Assembly (NCBI RefSeq): GCF_003201475.1
Contig: NZ_QJJK01000002.1
Coordinates: 434,001-498,000, forward strand
Reading direction: 5' to 3'
DNA from: Chelatococcus asaccharovorans
GTDB taxonomy: Bacteria > Pseudomonadota > Alphaproteobacteria > Rhizobiales > Beijerinckiaceae
Length of the DNA stretch: 64,000 nt
Position numbers and translations under genes: made by a program. Positions 54,598-62,946 of this stretch are shown here, one piece after another. The notes beneath the pieces were generated by a model. That model made no database searches. It was not told the DNA's origin and was given only the letters and a program-made list of their open reading frames with translations. The first letter of the stretch is position 1, and each line of letters begins with the position of its first letter.

Positions 54598-55557
54598 TCA
54601 GACGAGCGAAACGGTGAGCCAGATCTGTTCCTTGGTCTCGAAGGTGCTCTGCCAGACGCGACGACCAACCTCATCAAGGCGATCAGCGTGCTCGGGGATG
54701 ACCTCGCCGAGGACGGGCTGGGCAAGATCCTCAGTCGTCGGCCCATATTGCACAATGAACTTCTGGCCCGTTGACTGCGAGAACCGGATGCGGCCCTTCG
54801 GCGCATCGCAGATGCGCTCACGCACCTGGATCGGCGCCGTGCTGATCAAGGGCGTCCACGCATACATGGATTCCCCGGTCACCACCGCGTGGTCCTGGAG
54901 GATCCTGAAGGGCAAGGCCGCGATGACATCCCGGCAGAGCTCCGGGTTCTCGTTGACCGCGAGAAACGCATCGACGCTGATACCAAGCGGATCCCACGTC
55001 AGCCTGATCCTCCGGCCATCCCGGATAGGCACGCGACGCGAAAGATCCATGAGCGAGGGCACCTGCTCCTCGGGCTTATCGTAGACGAATTGCTTGCCGA
55101 GCCCCCATGGAAAATAGTGAAAGGACCACGCGGCGAGCTGATTTGTATAGGCGCAAAAAGCTCTCACCGCATCGATCGCCTCCTCGCGGCTTTCCGCCGA
55201 CGGAAGGTGTTCGCGCAGGGCAAATGCAAGAAGCCCCATGTCCGGAAACCCGCTATAGCGGAGATAGTTGCTATAGGAATGATCAAACGAGTTCAGAATA
55301 AAGCAAAACTGTTCAAGCGAGATATCTCTGTTTTCGATAATGTGAACCAGCGGATAGTAGGTATACATCGAATAATCGCGGATCATCCCGGCAGCGATAT
55401 CCCATGTACCGAAATATTGCCCGTAGCTACCTGCCTTGTTCTCCAGATTACCACTGCGAAACGCGCGGATCTCCTGCGGCTCGTTGTGAAGGATGGCGGC
55501 TGTCCGCTCCTTCGTCGCCTTGACAACATCGCGCAAACTTTGAAATGACATGTCCAT
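54598..55557 (-). CDS. Two-domain protein: helical domain then cyclophilin-like (DUF3830-like) domain
   Basis: Protein of 319 residues. Residues about 1-160 are a helical, aromatic-rich domain with SYGQYFGTWDIAAGMIRDYS and AAWSFHYFPWGLGKQF. Residues about 180-319 form a beta domain with GRRIRLTWDP, GESMYAWTPLISTAPI, RERICDAPKGRIRFSQSTG and LAQPVLGEVIPEH, which I place in the DUF3830 cyclophilin-like family from memory. Every motif has a counterpart in the gene at 55914, but with the two domains in reverse order. A second ATG at 55551 is better spaced from GGGG than the first. No signal peptide, so cytoplasmic. Ligand and role unknown. Its regulator and transporter neighbours suggest handling of an imported compound. 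Confidence 0.85.
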   Translation of the reverse strand: MDMSFQSLRDVVKATKERTAAILHNEPQEIRAFRSGNLENKAGSYGQYFGTWDIAAGMIRDYSMYTYYPLVHIIENRDISLEQFCFILNSFDHSYSNYLRYSGFPDMGLLAFALREHLPSAESREEAIDAVRAFCAYTNQLAAWSFHYFPWGLGKQFVYDKPEEQVPSLMDLSRRVPIRDGRRIRLTWDPLGISVDAFLAVNENPELCRDVIAALPFRILQDHAVVTGESMYAWTPLISTAPIQVRERICDAPKGRIRFSQSTGQKFIVQYGPTTEDLAQPVLGEVIPEHADRLDEVGRRVWQSTFETKEQIWLTVSLV

Positions 55558-55599
55558 TCACCCCGTAACCTTGATGGCATGGCGGCCTCGCCGCCTGCA

Positions 55600-55636
55600 T
55601 TGGATATACCATTAGATCATATTTGTACATACAATA
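55600..55636 (-). promoter_or_regulatory. Two HutC-like operators before the minus-strand paralogue
   Basis: TTGTACATACAA (55623-55634) is the reverse complement of TTGTATGTACAA, the core recalled for HutC operators. TTGGATATACCATTA (55600-55614) is a weaker copy. Both lie 45-80 bases upstream of the minus-strand gene start. Confidence 0.55.
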
Positions 55637-55759
55637 ACGCACGGCGGATCAGCTCTGGCAATGCGCTTTTTTTGGGCTTCCGACAGCTATCCATCGGCGG
55701 GGCGGGTGAGCCTTCGTGATGGGAGAGCGGCTGCTGAAGGGCTCAGGAGCCCAGTAAAG

Positions 55760-55783
55760 TAGACATAAGCAGCATTATGTCTA
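55760..55783. promoter_or_regulatory. 9-bp inverted repeat in the divergent region
   Basis: TAGACATAA / TTATGTCTA with a 6-base spacer, perfect pairing. It could be a second operator or part of the promoter of the plus-strand gene. No other copy was noticed in the window. Confidence 0.5.
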
Positions 55784-55846
55784 TAATAAATTTCGACCAA
55801 CGACGAACCTTGGCGTGAAAACCGCTTGCGCCCGTGGTGGGTTTCA

Positions 55847-55863
55847 TTTTGTATATACCTTTA
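55847..55863 (+). promoter_or_regulatory. HutC-like operator before the plus-strand paralogue
   Basis: TTTTGTATATACCTTTA holds TTGTATATAC (55849-55858), centred about 60 bases before the start codon at 55914. The palindromic core GTATATAC is the same as at 54462. TATATA inside it may double as a -10 box. Confidence 0.55.
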
Positions 55864-55913
55864 AGGGCTTTTGTCGACTTTCGCGCCCTTCCCACCATGA
55901 AAGGACTGCAACG

Positions 55914-56873
55914 ATGGGCAGATTAATCGATATCAGATGGCCTGAGCTCGACATCATGGTCGTCGCCGAATTGGCGGACGAGCAGAACCCCGAGATGTGC
56001 GAGGAGTTCTGGCAGGATCTGCCGTTCAAGGTCATGCAGGCCCACCCGGTTGTGTCGGGCGAGTCCTTGTACGCGTGGACGCCGACGATCAGCACGGCGC
56101 CCGTGCGGCACCGCGAACGCATCGTGGATTGCCCGGTGGGACGGCTGCGGTATTCACAGGCAACGGGAAACAAATTCTCGATCCAGTACGGCAAGGGCCT
56201 GGAGCCGCTCGCGCAGCCTGTTCTCGGCATGGTCCTGCCGGAGTATCATCATCTGTTACCCGTCGTCGGCAAGGCCATCTGGAACAATCTCTTCTTTGCG
56301 AAAGAGCAGATTTTCGTGGAAGTTAGCCCCCACGATCCCGCCGAAGCCTTCAAGGGTGAAGGGCGCTTCGCCAATCTCAAGGGCGCGGCCGCGGAATTCT
56401 ATGCAGAAGCCAAGCGTATCCAGACGGTCGAGCCCGAAGACTTGCGCCGCATCCGGTCTGGTGAGATCGGCGACACAGGCACGTATGGACAGTACTTTAC
56501 AGCGTGGGATTTCGCCAATGGCATGCTGCGCGACTATATCATGTACACGGCATATCCCTTGCTGAAGCTGGTTGATACACTATCGCACAAGGATCTTATC
56601 GCGGCGGTTGATGCTTTCGATCCGGCCTATTCCGAATACCTCGGCTATTCCGGGCTCGAAACTCTCCTCGATTTCTCGGTCAAATTGCGCGCTGCTATCC
56701 GCGAAACCGAGGACAAGGAAGAACTGCGCACCCTGATGCGGACGTTCATCATGTATGGCAATCGCCTTTGCGCCTGGTCCTATCACTATTTTCCATGGTA
56801 CCTGGGCATGTTCTATGGCCGCAAGATCAACGGCCAGGAATTTCCGGGTCGCTTCAACCCCGTGAAGTCCTGA
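55914..56873 (+). CDS. Two-domain protein: cyclophilin-like (DUF3830-like) domain then helical domain
   Basis: Protein of 319 residues, the same length as its divergent paralogue, from the ATG at 55914 with AAAGGA 8 bases upstream. Residues about 1-138 are the beta domain (GRLIDIRWPEL, GESLYAWTPTISTAPV, RERIVDCPVGRLRYSQATG, LAQPVLGMVLPEY). Residues about 150-305 are the helical domain (TYGQYFTAWDFANGMLRDYI, CAWSYHYFPWYLGMFYG). The order is the opposite of the gene at 54598. A 33-codon upstream extension overlaps the operator and lacks a ribosome site. No signal peptide. Function unknown. Strict conservation of Trp, Tyr and Arg in both copies suggests a shared ligand pocket. Confidence 0.86.
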   Translation: MGRLIDIRWPELDIMVVAELADEQNPEMCEEFWQDLPFKVMQAHPVVSGESLYAWTPTISTAPVRHRERIVDCPVGRLRYSQATGNKFSIQYGKGLEPLAQPVLGMVLPEYHHLLPVVGKAIWNNLFFAKEQIFVEVSPHDPAEAFKGEGRFANLKGAAAEFYAEAKRIQTVEPEDLRRIRSGEIGDTGTYGQYFTAWDFANGMLRDYIMYTAYPLLKLVDTLSHKDLIAAVDAFDPAYSEYLGYSGLETLLDFSVKLRAAIRETEDKEELRTLMRTFIMYGNRLCAWSYHYFPWYLGMFYGRKINGQEFPGRFNPVKS

Positions 56874-56882
56874 TCAACACGC

Positions 56883-56909
56883 GGGGCAGGCCGGGGATCG
56901 GGCTGCCCC
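56883..56909 (+). terminator. Possible terminator after the plus-strand paralogue
   Basis: Stem GGGGCAG / CTGCCCC with a 13-base loop, starting 10 bases after the stop codon. No T-run. The rest of the gap to 57174 contains nothing else I can identify. Confidence 0.4.
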
Positions 56910-57174
56910 ACGCAACCGTCAGGCGCCGTCGCCGCCGATCATGGAACGGCGCGGGGCAGCAGGACCTGGTTTTCAGCTGGTGCTTTGGTCTCCTGGCTGT
57001 CGCGATCACTCTTGGCTGTGGCGATCAACAGAGACGTAAAGCTTTACTCGATTTAAGTTCCTGAAGCCGCGGATCGGGAATATTGATACAGATTGGATCA
57101 GTTTTGCGGCCCCGGATCCGGGTGTTATAGATGACAGTTGAGTTGCGGTGATTTTGCCCCAAGAGGTCTGGTTG

Positions 57175-57966
57175 GTGGACGAACAGGACGCTTCAGCGGT
57201 TGCCCCCTCCGCAAAACGCGACGCGCGCGCGGACAAGCAGGCCATGCCGTTATATGCAGAGATCCAGCGCGACATCGAACGCAAGATCATGACCGGCGAA
57301 TGGGGAACGGGCACACGGATCCCCCCGGAAACGGAGCTTGTCGAGGTTTATAATTGTTCGCGGATGACCGTTAACAAGGCGCTGTCCAGCCTGGCCGCAG
57401 CCGGTATGATCACGCGAAAGCGGCGCTCGGGATCGTATGTCGCACCTCCCCGGATCGAGGAGCCCCTCACCTATATCCAGGATATCCGCGCCGAAATTCT
57501 GGCCACGGACCGGTCCTACCGTTTCGAGATCGCCAACCGCAGCATCCGCAAGGTCACCGAGGCCATCGACGCGCGGCATGTCGGCGTACCCGTCGGCACG
57601 CGACTTTTATATCTGGAAGTCATGCATTTCGCAGACAATCTGCCCTTCACGATGGAGACCCGGCAGATCAATCTGGATGCGGTCCCTCAGGTCGAGCGCC
57701 TCCAGTTCAAAAGCGAGCCCCCCGGGAGTTGGCTATTGAGCAACGTGCCGTTCAGCGAGGGCGAACATTCGATCCGGGCCATTTCTGCCGATGCCATGAT
57801 CGCCAAGAAACTGCAGATCGTCGAGCGCACCGCCTGCATCTCCATCGCGCGCCGCACCTGGCTCAATGGCGAGCTCATCACCTTTGTAAGATTGATTTAC
57901 CCGGGCGACCGTCACCGCTTCATCGTGCGTTTCAGCCCGTCATCTTCCGCCTTCGGTTCGCTCTAA
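57175..57966 (+). CDS. GntR-family transcriptional regulator, HutC/UTRA subfamily
   Basis: Regulator of 263 residues from the GTG at 57175 (AAGAGG 8 bases upstream); a GTG at 57148 is the alternative. The winged HTH is PLYAEIQRDIERKIMTG, then RIPPETELVEVYNCSRMTVNKALSSLAAAGMI and KRRSGSYVAPP. The C-terminal UTRA ligand domain includes LLYLEVMHFADNLPFTMETRQINLD and FVRLIYPGDRHRFIVRFS. UTRA regulators often sense the substrate of the linked pathway. HutC-type sites lie before the PotD-type operon and both permuted paralogues, so all three are likely targets. Confidence 0.88.
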   Translation: MDEQDASAVAPSAKRDARADKQAMPLYAEIQRDIERKIMTGEWGTGTRIPPETELVEVYNCSRMTVNKALSSLAAAGMITRKRRSGSYVAPPRIEEPLTYIQDIRAEILATDRSYRFEIANRSIRKVTEAIDARHVGVPVGTRLLYLEVMHFADNLPFTMETRQINLDAVPQVERLQFKSEPPGSWLLSNVPFSEGEHSIRAISADAMIAKKLQIVERTACISIARRTWLNGELITFVRLIYPGDRHRFIVRFSPSSSAFGSL

Positions 57967-58241
57967 CGGGTCAATACCGCGGCTCTACTCCCCCGCCGAC
58001 GCCTTTCGTTGAGCGCGACGAATGCTACGATGCCGTGCGCGAAGCCTTCGCGCCCGCGGCAGGAGTCGTTGATCCCTCCTAAGGGCTTGATCTCGCCAGT
58101 GCGTGCCGCGACCAACCCGTCAGGGATCCTTCCCTGCGCGACGAGCCGCGGGGACTCACGCGAGACTGCCCGCTGTCGCAGATCGTGGCGGCGATCGCAC
58201 CTGCGCGGGCGGCAGGGGTAGATCCGTCCGGCTTCTTCGCG

Positions 58242-59798
58242 TCAGCCCTGGCGCTGGCGAGGAGCACCCCCGCTTCGTGCGGGGAAGGTGATCGGAGATT
58301 CAACCGGCATCGCACCCACGTCATGCTCGGGCCAGAAGCGCCCTTGCGTCCAGGTGAACTGCCCGCGGGTGAAATAGCCGATCCCGGGCGTCCGCAGCAT
58401 CAAGGGCCTCGCGAGACCTGCAAAGTTCAAGGTGAAATGATAGCCGGACTTGACGACGATGCAGTCCTGATCCGCGATCATGATGCCGTTGCTCTCGAAG
58501 GCGGCCGGATCATGCGTAAAGCCCGGCTTGCTCGTGACGAGAACCCTGATGCGCCCATCGATCTCCAGTACAGCAACGGGCCCGAGAGCCGTCGGTTCAC
58601 CACCGCGATACGGGCCGCGCATCTCGAACAGGCCGTCACCGAGACTGACGATGCGGGCTTCGACGTCGAGGGGCGCAAAGCCCGGCGTCATCCCGCCGCC
58701 GAGCTGAAACCGCGCAACCTGCCCGGCCCCGAGCGTCTGCGCCCTGGCGACGCTGGCGGCATCGGTGATCGGCACAGCGGCGCGCAACCCGTCCCCACGC
58801 GCCAGCAAGGCAGCCAGGATCGCGGTGGAATCCCCCGGCGCGCCGGCGAGCACCCGGTCGCCCATGTCGGCGAGGACATAAGGTTCGGTTCCCCGGTTCG
58901 CCGCGACGCGCGCGAGCGCCTCGTCGATCGTCAGCAGGTCATCGACGAATTCCTCGCGCTTGCGCCAGAATGCCTCGCCCAATTGCGCGGCTGCATTCCG
59001 CGCGCCGTCCTCTGCCCCTTCGGCGCTCGTGACGACGACGGCCTGGCCCATACCCGCGTCGTCCAGGAAGCGAAATACGTTGTAGAGCGAAATGTCCCAG
59101 ATCCCGGCCGTCCGCGATGTGAGGTCCCGGGCCATGTCGTGGAGTTCCCGCAGAGGGCCTATCGCGGTCTCGTTGCCGCCCGGCAACAGCATGGGAACCT
59201 TAACCAGGGTGCGCACCGGCCGGAGTGAGCCGTCGAGCACGGCGAGAACGCCTTGGGCGACCTTCTCGCCGCAGGCGACCACGTCGGAATGCGGGTTCTC
59301 CTTACACGCAATGCAGATGTCGGTGGCCAGGAGCATGGCTTCCGTCACATGCGCATGAAGATCGAGCCCCACGCCGATCACGACCTCCCGGCCCGCCGCC
59401 GCGCGCACGTCGCGCAGCAGATCGCCCTCGGCATCCGGCAGCACGGTGGTGCCCATCGCACCATGCAGTTCGAGCACGATCGCGTCGGGCGCATAGGCCG
59501 CGACGGCCGCGCATATCTCCCCCTTGAGAGTGAGATAGAAATCGTGGTCGACGAGCCCGCTCGGCGGTGCCGAGGCCGAAAGCGCCGGGATGAGCTCCAC
59601 GCCAGCCTCATCAAGGACGGAGATGATGCCGCCGAGCGTCGTGCCTGATCCTCTCGCCTCGCTCAGCACGCCCTCCCCTCTGGAGAGGACGAAGCAGTCC
59701 GCCGGCGTCGGGATCGGGCTGAAACCGTGCGATTCATGGAAGATCCGCGCCACCATGACGCGCGGCGGATTACGAACGGCCCTGTTCATCTCGGACAT
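58242..59798 (-). CDS. M81-family metallopeptidase (MlrC/microcystinase C-like)
   Basis: Cytoplasmic protein of 518 residues, in the usual range for the family. The N-terminal domain has RVMVARIFHESHGFSP, LELHGAMGT at 110-117, D146/H148 in GLDLHAHVTE and His170 in KENPHSDV, which match the proposed zinc ligands of MlrC. The C-terminal domain begins near residue 320 with VLADMGDRVLAGAPGDSTAIL. It is the last gene after a PotA-B-C set. Relatives next to transporters may hydrolyse small peptide-like or amide compounds rather than microcystin. The first ATG may not be the start; later ATGs at residues 4 and 15 are possible. Confidence 0.88.
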   Translation of the reverse strand: MSEMNRAVRNPPRVMVARIFHESHGFSPIPTPADCFVLSRGEGVLSEARGSGTTLGGIISVLDEAGVELIPALSASAPPSGLVDHDFYLTLKGEICAAVAAYAPDAIVLELHGAMGTTVLPDAEGDLLRDVRAAAGREVVIGVGLDLHAHVTEAMLLATDICIACKENPHSDVVACGEKVAQGVLAVLDGSLRPVRTLVKVPMLLPGGNETAIGPLRELHDMARDLTSRTAGIWDISLYNVFRFLDDAGMGQAVVVTSAEGAEDGARNAAAQLGEAFWRKREEFVDDLLTIDEALARVAANRGTEPYVLADMGDRVLAGAPGDSTAILAALLARGDGLRAAVPITDAASVARAQTLGAGQVARFQLGGGMTPGFAPLDVEARIVSLGDGLFEMRGPYRGGEPTALGPVAVLEIDGRIRVLVTSKPGFTHDPAAFESNGIMIADQDCIVVKSGYHFTLNFAGLARPLMLRTPGIGYFTRGQFTWTQGRFWPEHDVGAMPVESPITFPARSGGAPRQRQG

Positions 59799-59879
59799 CC
59801 ATTGGTTCGGACAAGAGGGTATTTCCGGCTTGGCTCCGAGGACACGCTCTGGAGCCGGCGAGCCTCGATGGCGGGAATG

Positions 59880-60740
59880 CTACGGTGCGGCTTTTGCGCC
59901 GCGGCTGCGCAGCCACTCGACCCCGCCCATCAGGACGAGCGAGATGACCACCATGACCGTCGATGCCGCAGCGATGACCGGCGTCAGGTTGTAGTCGATG
60001 TCCTCGAAGAGCTTGCGCGTGATGGTCTTGCCCTCGACGCCGGAGATGAAGAACGCAACCGTCGCTTCGTCGAAGGAGGCGAGGAAGGCGAAGACCGCGC
60101 CGGCTGCGACGCCCGGAGCAATATTCGGCAGCACCACATGCCAAAAGGCCTGGGCACGCGTGGCGCCACAGTTCAAGGCGGCGAGTTCGAGAGCGGGATC
60201 GATCCGCTGCAGCGAGGCCGACACCGTCAGCATGACATAGGGCACCGACATCATGGTATGGGCGATCGCGAAGCCGAAGAAATTGCCCGTCAGCCCAATT
60301 GGCGCGAAGACGAGGTAAAGCGCGACCGCCAGCACGATATGGGGAACGATCAGCGGCGCGAGCGTCAGCGCCTGCAGCGCGGCGGCACCCGGAAGGCTGC
60401 CGCGCACGATGGCAAAGGATGCGAGCGTCCCGACAATCGTCGCCGAGACGGTCGTCGCCACCGCGATCTTCAGGCTGAACCAGGTTGCGCTCATCCAGTC
60501 CGCGTCAGCGAAATAGGCGTGATACCACTTCAGCGTGAAACCCTTTGGCGGGAACTGGATATAGGAGGCCTCCCCCAGCGACATCGGCACGACGAGCAGG
60601 GTCGGCAACAGGAGGAAAATGAGGACGAGACCGACGAATCCGTGGAGAAGCCAGCGGCCAAGATGCGGTGACAAGGCCGCTCGGGATGCCGGGGGCGATT
60701 GCAACACGTCCAAAGCGGGGGTTTCGGAGAGTGTCGACAT
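59880..60740 (-). CDS. Polyamine-type ABC importer permease (PotC-like)
   Basis: Permease of 286 residues from the ATG at 60740; the open frame further upstream overlaps the preceding permease gene. WLLHGFVGLVLIFLLLPTLLVVPMSL is the first segment, GEASYIQFPPKGFTLKWYHAYF follows, and the EAA loop is LELAALNCGATRAQAFWHVVLPNIAPGV. The start shares one base with the stop of the previous gene (TGATG). Confidence 0.9.
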   Translation of the reverse strand: MSTLSETPALDVLQSPPASRAALSPHLGRWLLHGFVGLVLIFLLLPTLLVVPMSLGEASYIQFPPKGFTLKWYHAYFADADWMSATWFSLKIAVATTVSATIVGTLASFAIVRGSLPGAAALQALTLAPLIVPHIVLAVALYLVFAPIGLTGNFFGFAIAHTMMSVPYVMLTVSASLQRIDPALELAALNCGATRAQAFWHVVLPNIAPGVAAGAVFAFLASFDEATVAFFISGVEGKTITRKLFEDIDYNLTPVIAAASTVMVVISLVLMGGVEWLRSRGAKAAP

Positions 60741-61606
60741 CAGGCACCCTTTCCAAAGCGAAGGAACCGCCGAAACAGGCCGACCAGACCCAATGTGACC
60801 ACGAGCAGAACCCCGGCCAGCGCGCCGGCAAACGGCCAGTTGAGGAGTTCGGTCGTCTGCTGGCCGATCAGGGTGGCGATGGTCAGGTTCTGTGGCCCAC
60901 CGACCAGGGCCGGGGTGACGTAGAAGCCCAGGGCCAGGATGAAGACCATGATCGACCCGGCATAGATGCCGGGAAGGCTGAGTGGCAGCGTGACGGCGAT
61001 GAAGCTCGTCCAGGGCCCGGCGCCGAGATTGCGCGCGGCGCGGTCGAGCTCCGGCGGGATCGATCGGAGCGAGGAAAAAATGGGGAGGATCATGTAGGGC
61101 ATGAGCACATGGGTCATCGCCACGATCACGGCCCCTTCGGTGTAGATCAGCTTCAGCGGCTCGTTGATCACGCCCCAGCTCATCAGCGTACTGTTGACGA
61201 CCCCGGTTCGCTGCAGCAGTACGATCCACGCGTAGGAACGGACGAGAACGCTGGTCCAAAGCGGTATCAGGACACAGGCAGCGACCAGCATCGCGGCGCG
61301 TCCGCCGAGCTTCGACATGACGAGCGCGACGGGATAGCCCAGGACGAAGGCGAGACATGTGACGACCGCCGCCGTCTGCACGGTGCGCAGCAGGATCTTC
61401 AGGAAGATGGGCTCCTGCACGATGCGCAGATAGTTCTCCGCGGTCGGCGACGGGGTGAACACGCTGCCCCACAGAAGCTTGGCGACGGGCAGCAGAAAGG
61501 CGAGGCCGAGCAGCAGGATGAGTGGCAGCGCGAGCGTCAGCGAGGCGGGCCTTGAGAGTTGCCCGGCTGTCGCGCGATCCGTGGCGGCAACTGTCGCATT
61601 GGCCAT
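60740..61606 (-). CDS. Polyamine-type ABC importer permease (PotB-like)
   Basis: Permease of 288 residues, six hydrophobic segments. SLTLALPLILLLGLAFLLPVAKLLWGSVF opens the domain, and the EAA loop is LDRAARNLGAGPWTSFIAVTLPLSLPGI. It is four bases after the ATPase gene. It should pair with the next gene product. Confidence 0.9.
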   Translation of the reverse strand: MANATVAATDRATAGQLSRPASLTLALPLILLLGLAFLLPVAKLLWGSVFTPSPTAENYLRIVQEPIFLKILLRTVQTAAVVTCLAFVLGYPVALVMSKLGGRAAMLVAACVLIPLWTSVLVRSYAWIVLLQRTGVVNSTLMSWGVINEPLKLIYTEGAVIVAMTHVLMPYMILPIFSSLRSIPPELDRAARNLGAGPWTSFIAVTLPLSLPGIYAGSIMVFILALGFYVTPALVGGPQNLTIATLIGQQTTELLNWPFAGALAGVLLVVTLGLVGLFRRFLRFGKGA

Positions 61607-61609
61607 CGC

Positions 61610-62749
61610 TCAGTCCTCGCCCGCGAAGACGCGAACGGCGCCGGGATCGAGCCGCACGAACGCCCGGCCGCGCTGCTCGACGCCGCTGTCCCGATGGGAC
61701 GAGGGCACCTGCACCTGAAGCTGCGTTCCGTCGTCGGATCTGACGATCAGGGTGCGATGCGACCCCAGGAAGATGGTGGTTTCGATATCTCCCGCAATCG
61801 CCCCCTCGCCATTCTGCGTCGGGCTCAAGCTCTCGGGACGCGCGGCAATCTGCACGGGGCGCCCGATCGCGACATCATCGCGTCCGCCGAGCTGGGACCG
61901 CGCCACGCTGATCGTCTGTCCTGAAACCGTGATGGCGATCGAGCGATCATCCAGCCCGCTGACGATCCCTTTCAGAAAATTCATCTTACCGATGAAGTCG
62001 GCGACAAAGCTGCTGTTCGGTTCGTGATAGAGCGACACCGGGCTGCCGAGCTGCTGGATGCGCCCCTTGTCCATCACCGCGATCCGGTCGGACATCGTCA
62101 GCGCTTCTTCCTGATCATGCGTGACATAGATGATCGTGACGCCGAGGCTCGCATGCAGCGTCTTGATCTCGATCTGCAGCTCCTCGCGCAGCTTCTTGTC
62201 GAGCGCGCCGAGCGGCTCGTCCATCAGAAGGACCGGCGGCTGGAAGACCAGCGCCCGCGCCACGGCGACGCGCTGCTGCTGCCCACCCGAGAGCTGCGCC
62301 GGCGCCCGGCCGCCGTAATCCTGCAGCCGGACACGCGCCAAGGCCTGTTCGACGAGCGGGGCGATCTCGGCCTTGGCCAGGCCGCGCATCTTGAGCGGAA
62401 AGGCGACGTTCTGCGCCACGCTCATATGCGGGAACAGGGCGTAACGCTGAAAGACCATGCCGATGCCGCGCTTGTTCGGCGGAACATGGGTGAGATCCCG
62501 GCTCCCGAGCGTGATCGATCCTGAGCTCGGCGTCTCGAACCCTGCCAGCATCATCAGAAGCGTGGTCTTGCCCGAGCCTGAGGGACCAAGGAGTGAGAGG
62601 AATTCTCCGGCCTCGACATGAAGATCGACATTATCGACGCCGACGATGGACCCAAACCGCTTCGATATGCCTTTGATGGCAATAGCTTCGCCTTTCGGAG
62701 GCGACAGGCCTCGGCTTGCCTGCAAGACGTCGCTGGACATCCCGTTCAT
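61610..62749 (-). CDS. Polyamine-type ABC importer ATP-binding protein (PotA-like)
   Basis: ATPase of 379 residues. Walker A is GPSGSGKTTLLMML, the Q-loop MVFQRYALFPHMSV, the signature LSGGQQQRVAVARAL and Walker B VLLMDEPLGALDKK. A TOBE domain occupies the last 110 residues. It heads the leftward operon (ATPase, PotB, PotC, M81 peptidase). No binding-protein gene belongs to this operon within the window. It may lie beyond the right edge. Confidence 0.91.
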   Translation of the reverse strand: MNGMSSDVLQASRGLSPPKGEAIAIKGISKRFGSIVGVDNVDLHVEAGEFLSLLGPSGSGKTTLLMMLAGFETPSSGSITLGSRDLTHVPPNKRGIGMVFQRYALFPHMSVAQNVAFPLKMRGLAKAEIAPLVEQALARVRLQDYGGRAPAQLSGGQQQRVAVARALVFQPPVLLMDEPLGALDKKLREELQIEIKTLHASLGVTIIYVTHDQEEALTMSDRIAVMDKGRIQQLGSPVSLYHEPNSSFVADFIGKMNFLKGIVSGLDDRSIAITVSGQTISVARSQLGGRDDVAIGRPVQIAARPESLSPTQNGEGAIAGDIETTIFLGSHRTLIVRSDDGTQLQVQVPSSHRDSGVEQRGRAFVRLDPGAVRVFAGED

Positions 62750-62825
62750 GTTCCCGCTTCAAACCTCTGCAAGTGCGCTGGACCCGGCCTTCTTATCAAG
62801 ACAGGGCCGCGGATAATTTTGATGT

Positions 62826-62858
62826 TTGATGTATCATTTATTGGGCTATGCTTGTCAA
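62826..62858 (-). promoter_or_regulatory. Leftward promoter with FadR-type operator over the -10 box
   Basis: On the minus strand, TTGACA (62858-62853), 17-base spacer and GATACA (62835-62830). TTGATGTATCAT (62826-62837) overlaps the -10 and is a variant of the perfect palindrome TTGATGCATCAA at 62918. It likely drives the PotABC/M81 operon. Confidence 0.6.
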
Positions 62859-62917
62859 CCGCCAAATTTCGCTCATCGACCACGGTTGGACTGGCGGCGT
62901 AACGAGACTGCCGCTAT

Positions 62918-62929
62918 TTGATGCATCAA
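62918..62929 (+). promoter_or_regulatory. Perfect palindromic operator before the GntR gene
   Basis: TTGATGCATCAA, perfect 12-bp palindrome, 17 bases before the ATG of the GntR/FCD gene. Autorepression is the simplest reading. Variants occur at 62826 and 63670. Confidence 0.65.
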
Positions 62930-62946
62930 GCAACATGAGGATTGCC

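Larger units (their letters stand above)
55558..55913. other. Divergent regulatory region between the two permuted paralogues
   Basis: Gene-free 356 bases between divergent genes. It holds three HutC-like sites (near 55600, 55623 and 55849), a 9-bp inverted repeat (55760-55783) and a hairpin GGGCTC-AG-GAGCCC at 55739-55752. It is AT-richer than its surroundings. No ORF with a ribosome site is seen. Confidence 0.65.

Noticed and set aside
58268-58284. CCCCGC-TTCGT-GCGGGG hairpin as a terminator for the HutC-type gene
   Set aside because: It lies inside the 3' end of the M81 peptidase coding region and has no T-run.
60741-61472. N-terminal extension in frame with the PotC-like gene
   Set aside because: Overlaps the PotB-like gene entirely; the usual cytoplasmic start and TGATG junction mark the true start.
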